Source: Candidatus Poseidoniaceae archaeon
GTDB taxonomy: Archaea; Thermoplasmatota; Poseidoniia; Poseidoniales; Poseidoniaceae
Length of the DNA stretch: 17,113 nt
NCBI GenBank assembly: GCA_013329295.1
Contig: DUKP01000071.1
Location: 460-17,572 of the forward strand
Direction: 5' to 3'
The first letter of the stretch is position 1. Every line of letters begins with the position of its first letter. Made by a program: the position numbers and the translations under genes. Below, in pieces: positions 14,055-17,113 of the stretch. The notes beneath the pieces were generated by a model. That model ran no database searches, was not told the DNA's origin, and saw only the letters and a list, made by a program, of their open reading frames with translations.

Positions 14055-14614
14055 TGGAAGTTCCTACTGGAAACCACATCAGAAGATGGCGTAAATCGCT
14101 TGATATAACTCAAACAAAGTTATCTGAAATGAGTGGTGTGGCTCAATCAATAATTGCCAAAATCGAAAATGAATCCGTTGACCCGCGTGTATCAACATTA
14201 AGAAAATTGACTGAGGCCTTATCGAGATTTGAAAACCCTGAATTATTGCATACCGTTAAAGATATCATGACTACTGATGTTGCGGCATTAAAATTCGAAG
14301 ATACTATTCAGGTTGCAATCGATAGGATGGTTAAGGATGGGATCAGTCAATTACCTGTATTATCAGAAGAAGGTGGGATTTTAGGCATAGTATCAGAAGA
14401 TAGTATCTTACAAAAAGGCGCTCATAGAAATGGTGTAGTGGGACAGGTGATGCATACTAGTCCAGCGATTGTTGACATCCGACTTTCTGTTGCTGAAGCG
14501 AGAAGGAGATTGACTGAGGTTGATGCTTTACTGGTGATTGAAGGTGATTTATTGGTTGGTTTAGTTAGCAGAATGGACCTGGTTAAAGCGCTTAGGTTGA
14601 ACAGCATTGCATAA
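14054..14614 (+). CDS. XRE-family regulator with CBS domain pair
   Basis: 186 residues. Residues 8-55 form an XRE helix-turn-helix (IRRWRKSLDITQTKLSEMSGVAQS... with recognition helix SIIAKIENES). Two CBS motifs follow: VKDIMTTDVAALKFEDTI with GISQLPVLSEEGGILGIVSE (about 68-121), and VGQVMHTSPAIVDIRLSVAE with DALLVIEGDLLVGLVSR (about 129-182). This HTH-CBS build is common in archaea (COG3620-like). CBS pairs bind AMP, ADP, ATP or S-adenosylmethionine, so DNA binding is probably controlled by an adenine-containing ligand. It is coupled to the small acidic gene upstream and divergent from glutamine synthetase, which makes GS control by energy state a plausible but untested idea. Its stop directly abuts the stop of the convergent hydrolase gene with no spacer. 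Confidence 0.92.
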   Translation: MEVPTGNHIRRWRKSLDITQTKLSEMSGVAQSIIAKIENESVDPRVSTLRKLTEALSRFENPELLHTVKDIMTTDVAALKFEDTIQVAIDRMVKDGISQLPVLSEEGGILGIVSEDSILQKGAHRNGVVGQVMHTSPAIVDIRLSVAEARRRLTEVDALLVIEGDLLVGLVSRMDLVKALRLNSIA

Positions 14615-16420
14615 TTATTGATTATTAGCAGCATCTTCCCCTTGTGGAGTTATCAATGTATTACTGCCGTCTCGATAAATTACTGGCATCTCAACGTCAG
14701 AAACGCTTGGGATTACATGCATAGAACACGCTGGCGTACATGCTGGAGGAAGGTAGTCTTCTCCAGACTCGGACATTACAAATGTGATGCCGTGATTTGC
14801 TGGCAATAAAGCATCAATGCCTTGGAACTCCATCAGCATGGTAATTGTTTGACCGGGGATTACTGTTTGGGCTTCATACCCCCCAGCATGGTAACGCACG
14901 TCCATTGTTGCGTGTCCGATTCTGATTCCTGTTTCTGAATCTTGCATTTCAATAAATACTTGGCCGCCATCAAAGGATGGAACTGCAGATAGGTGGAATG
15001 TTGCGAGTCCAGAAATATGTGTGTCATTCTCAGTTGACATTGGTGGACAAGTTACTGTTACAGTGGAGTCCCCTCCAAGAACTAGGCCTCCGGTGCCAGT
15101 GAAGGTACCTGAAAAATCACATTCTGACATGTCAAGTGGAACTCGTTCTGCATCGAGTGGGGGCCATGTTTCTTCAATACGCCATTCTCCGTCATTTCTT
15201 TGAATTTGAGCGTGGAGTGCTGGTTTTGGCCCAACTCCTTTGAGATAATATTCCATCCATTCAAACAAATCTTGGCCCCAATCCCAGCGAGTCATATTAT
15301 GGATCGCTTCACCACCATACCCAGAATCTTGGTTGTTATGTTTTGTCCATTGATCTGGATAATTGTGCTCCCATTGACCAAGCATCCCTGCTACATCATA
15401 ACCTGCATCGATGTATGCTTGATACCAGATTGTTCCATGCGGCCCACCAAACACTTGATGTGGGTCTACGTTCCAATCTTGCATTCCTTGAACCCAATAT
15501 ATGCTGCCGTTATATTTGCCGAGAGCTTTGTCAATATGACTTCGCTCGTCGTAATAATTTGCCATATAGGGGTCTAATTCACCAAGACCATACCTTGTTG
15601 GGCCTGCAAGGAATCCTTCTACAACATCTGAACACATATTATCTAAATCATCATCATCATAATCTAGAATGCTGCTTCCGTAATTGGAATGCATAATTTG
15701 GGACCTTGCCTCTGCACTACCATTCTTGTAAAGTAATGGTCCTAATGCAGTAGTGCCCGAGATTGGTACTATTGTCTTTAGGTGTTCACTGCCTAAAGCT
15801 GCGGCTTCCCAAGCAGTTGCTCCCTCGTATGATTTACCATAAATAGCAACATTACCGTTACTCCAATTTTGATCGCCCAACCATTCAACTGCAGAATGTA
15901 TACCAAGGCCTTCGCCATCTCCCCGATAGTCAAAACAGCCTGTACTTTCTTCAGTAGCAAAAACTGCGACTTGGGCTAATGCATAACCATGTGGAACAAA
16001 ATTGTCGTAAATGAATTCGCCTCGGCCTGCAGCTACGATGTTTGTTGGATTAGATTCGTCTCCGGGTTGACCGTATGAGAAATAAGGGCTGACGACTGCT
16101 ATTACTGGTACTTTTTCACCAACTTCTGTATTGGATGGTAGCCAGTAAGAAAGGTGTACATCTGCACTATTTGGTCCCCCGCCCCAAATTCCAGTAGTAT
16201 CGACCGTTATTGTCGCTTCTTGAACTCCGAGCGCTTCATGAGGTCCTGGTTCAAGCACCATTGCATACGAACCGGTCCAATTCCACTCTAATTCATATCT
16301 TTCATATATGTCTGGATAAAATGAGTTGTCATCGCTTGAAATAACGGAATCGTTGGATGAAAAACAACCTGATAGAGGTAGCGTCAAACACATCATTGCC
16401 AGCAATATCGCCTGACGCAT
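14615..16420 (-). CDS. Exported CocE/S15-family alpha/beta hydrolase (X-Pro peptidase-like lipoprotein)
   Basis: 601 residues. The signal peptide ends in lipobox LSGC with Cys 19, then an Asp/Ser-rich linker, so it is anchored at the outer cell face. The hydrolase core shows the nucleophile elbow YGKSYEG (Ser 197), Asp 315 or 319 in GMQDWNVDP, and His 352 in GQWEHNYP, matching the CocE/NonD and X-Pro dipeptidyl-peptidase (S15) order. The C-terminal 200 residues are beta-rich, as in the jelly-roll domain of this family (DVRYHAGGYEAQTVIPGQ). Members cleave X-Pro dipeptides from peptides or hydrolyse esters and acylamides. In a peptide-degrading heterotroph, surface X-Pro peptidase activity is reasonable; substrate is inferred only. 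A TATA-like box (16443-16450) sits about 26 nt before ATG 16420. Confidence 0.9.
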   Translation of the reverse strand: MRQAILLAMMCLTLPLSGCFSSNDSVISSDDNSFYPDIYERYELEWNWTGSYAMVLEPGPHEALGVQEATITVDTTGIWGGGPNSADVHLSYWLPSNTEVGEKVPVIAVVSPYFSYGQPGDESNPTNIVAAGRGEFIYDNFVPHGYALAQVAVFATEESTGCFDYRGDGEGLGIHSAVEWLGDQNWSNGNVAIYGKSYEGATAWEAAALGSEHLKTIVPISGTTALGPLLYKNGSAEARSQIMHSNYGSSILDYDDDDLDNMCSDVVEGFLAGPTRYGLGELDPYMANYYDERSHIDKALGKYNGSIYWVQGMQDWNVDPHQVFGGPHGTIWYQAYIDAGYDVAGMLGQWEHNYPDQWTKHNNQDSGYGGEAIHNMTRWDWGQDLFEWMEYYLKGVGPKPALHAQIQRNDGEWRIEETWPPLDAERVPLDMSECDFSGTFTGTGGLVLGGDSTVTVTCPPMSTENDTHISGLATFHLSAVPSFDGGQVFIEMQDSETGIRIGHATMDVRYHAGGYEAQTVIPGQTITMLMEFQGIDALLPANHGITFVMSESGEDYLPPACTPACSMHVIPSVSDVEMPVIYRDGSNTLITPQGEDAANNQ

Positions 16421-16442
16421 GTTGTGGGGGCTGTGTCATCTT

Positions 16443-16450
16443 CAATAAAC
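16443..16450 (-). promoter_or_regulatory. TATA-like box of the exported hydrolase gene
   Basis: GTTTATTG on the minus strand is centred about 26 nt before ATG 16420, fitting a leaderless transcript. Confidence 0.45.
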
Positions 16451-16508
16451 TGATGCTTGGTGAATTTACTCCGTAAGTTATGAGTTGTAGCACCTTCTCG
16501 CGTTAACT

Positions 16509-17113
16509 ATGCAGCCGGGCGAGGTATGGGGGAACCGTTGGTCAAATGCAGTACTGCCAATGGCTCGGCGCTATATGGAAGTAGCAACTCAAAAACAAAG
16601 TCTAGTTTGCTTGGCTGCCGATAGAAACACTATGTCTGGTTTGATGGAATTGGTAAATGAGGTTGGACCATATATTGCTGCATTAAAGACACATGTAGAT
16701 TTAGTCGATGATTGGTCTCCTGAGGCTTGGGAAGGTTTCTGTGAAGCCGCAAAACAACATAATTTGTTAATATTTGAAGATAGAAAATTTGCCGATATTG
16801 GTAAAATTACTAAGAATCAGATGAGTGGAATATATGATATTCGCTCATGGTCAGATATTGTCACAGCACATTTGATTTCTGGCCCTGATATTGTTGATGG
16901 TTTACAATCCGCTTGGCAGGATGTAAACAGAGAAGGTGGGGTTTTATTGCTTGCTCAAATGTCAAGTCGTGGGAATTTATTGACTGAAGAATACTGTGGA
17001 AAGGTTGTTGAAAAAGGCATTCAAAGCGACGGTGTATTGGGATTCATTGGAAATGGTTCAAGGCCTGATGAATTGAAAGAATTGCGCCTGCGCGTGGGTG
17101 AGCAAAAGATGAT
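16509..17113 (+). CDS. pyrF: Orotidine 5'-phosphate decarboxylase, eukaryotic type (partial)
   Basis: 201 codons are present before the right edge cuts the gene. The catalytic array is complete: LKTHVDL with K60, and FEDRKFADIG with D91, K93 and D96, plus D38 in LAADRN. Further similarity to fungal and animal enzymes is strong (GIYDIRSWSDIVTAH, GPDIVDGL, LLLAQMSSRGNL), unlike the shorter usual archaeal OMPDC. It decarboxylates OMP to UMP, the last step of pyrimidine synthesis. An upstream in-frame TAG at 16488-16490 leaves ATG 16509 as the first ATG; a weak TATA-like gttatgag lies about 28 nt before it. The missing part would include the phosphate-binding C-terminal loop. The gene is divergent from the hydrolase gene (88-nt gap). 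Confidence 0.93.
   Translation, partial: MQPGEVWGNRWSNAVLPMARRYMEVATQKQSLVCLAADRNTMSGLMELVNEVGPYIAALKTHVDLVDDWSPEAWEGFCEAAKQHNLLIFEDRKFADIGKITKNQMSGIYDIRSWSDIVTAHLISGPDIVDGLQSAWQDVNREGGVLLLAQMSSRGNLLTEEYCGKVVEKGIQSDGVLGFIGNGSRPDELKELRLRVGEQKM

Noticed and set aside
15200..15696. Plus-strand frames of about 120 residues inside the exported hydrolase gene
   Set aside because: Antisense to a well-supported hydrolase with an intact catalytic triad; their composition (Cys/His-rich) is typical of shadow frames.

Overview
The window looks like a piece of a low-GC, gene-dense euryarchaeal chromosome, most likely Marine Group II (Candidatus Poseidoniales). The pointers are an archaeal-type PhoU with an N-terminal AbrB/SpoVT domain, an XRE-CBS regulator of the archaeal type, a HerA-like ATPase, many lipobox-bearing exported proteins, and TATA-like boxes about 24-28 nt upstream of start codons (leaderless mRNAs). 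This assignment is inferred from gene content and promoter style; no marker gene such as rRNA is present.

Layout. 1-170 (-): N-terminus of a lipoprotein cut by the window edge. 338-2651 (+): a tight three-gene phosphate cluster of AbrB-PhoU, PhoU and a CYTH/TTM-fold triphosphatase. 2638-3744 (-): a DegT/DnrJ-type sugar aminotransferase that overlaps the CYTH gene tail to tail. 3838-6270 (+): a HerA/FtsK-like ATPase carrying an unusual C-terminal membrane domain. 6333-6833 (+): a small four-helix membrane protein. 6909-6995 (+): tRNA-Leu(GAG) with encoded CCA. 7038-9323 (+): a large membrane-anchored pentapeptide-repeat surface protein with a collagen-like and coiled-coil stalk and two duplicated beta-helix modules. 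9405-9650 (+): a small winged-helix protein. 9653-11092 (-): an AzgA/NCS2 purine permease. 11210-11719 (-): adenine phosphoribosyltransferase. 11761-12516 (-): a secreted lipoprotein cyclophilin. 12572-13585 (-): a type II (eukaryotic-like) glutamine synthetase. 13839-14614 (+): a small acidic protein coupled to an XRE-CBS regulator. 14615-16420 (-): an exported CocE/S15-type hydrolase. 16509-17113 (+): the start of a eukaryotic-type OMP decarboxylase (pyrF), cut by the window edge.

Themes. Phosphate sensing (PhoU pair) is joined to a probable polyphosphate or organic triphosphate hydrolase. Purine uptake (permease) sits beside purine salvage (Apt). Nitrogen assimilation (GS) is divergent from a CBS-domain regulator that could sense adenine nucleotides. 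Several exported proteins fit a heterotroph that degrades protein. Gene ends are extremely compact: all three convergent pairs overlap or lie within 2 nt. No CRISPR array, insertion sequence, rRNA or replication origin was seen. No stretch above 300 nt lacks a gene; the longest gaps are 171-337 (divergent promoters) and 13586-13838 (divergent promoters).

The most notable items are the pentapeptide surface protein with its internal duplication and 30-nt repeat array, the HerA-like ATPase fused to a membrane domain, the PhoU-PhoU-CYTH cluster, and the two eukaryote-like metabolic enzymes.
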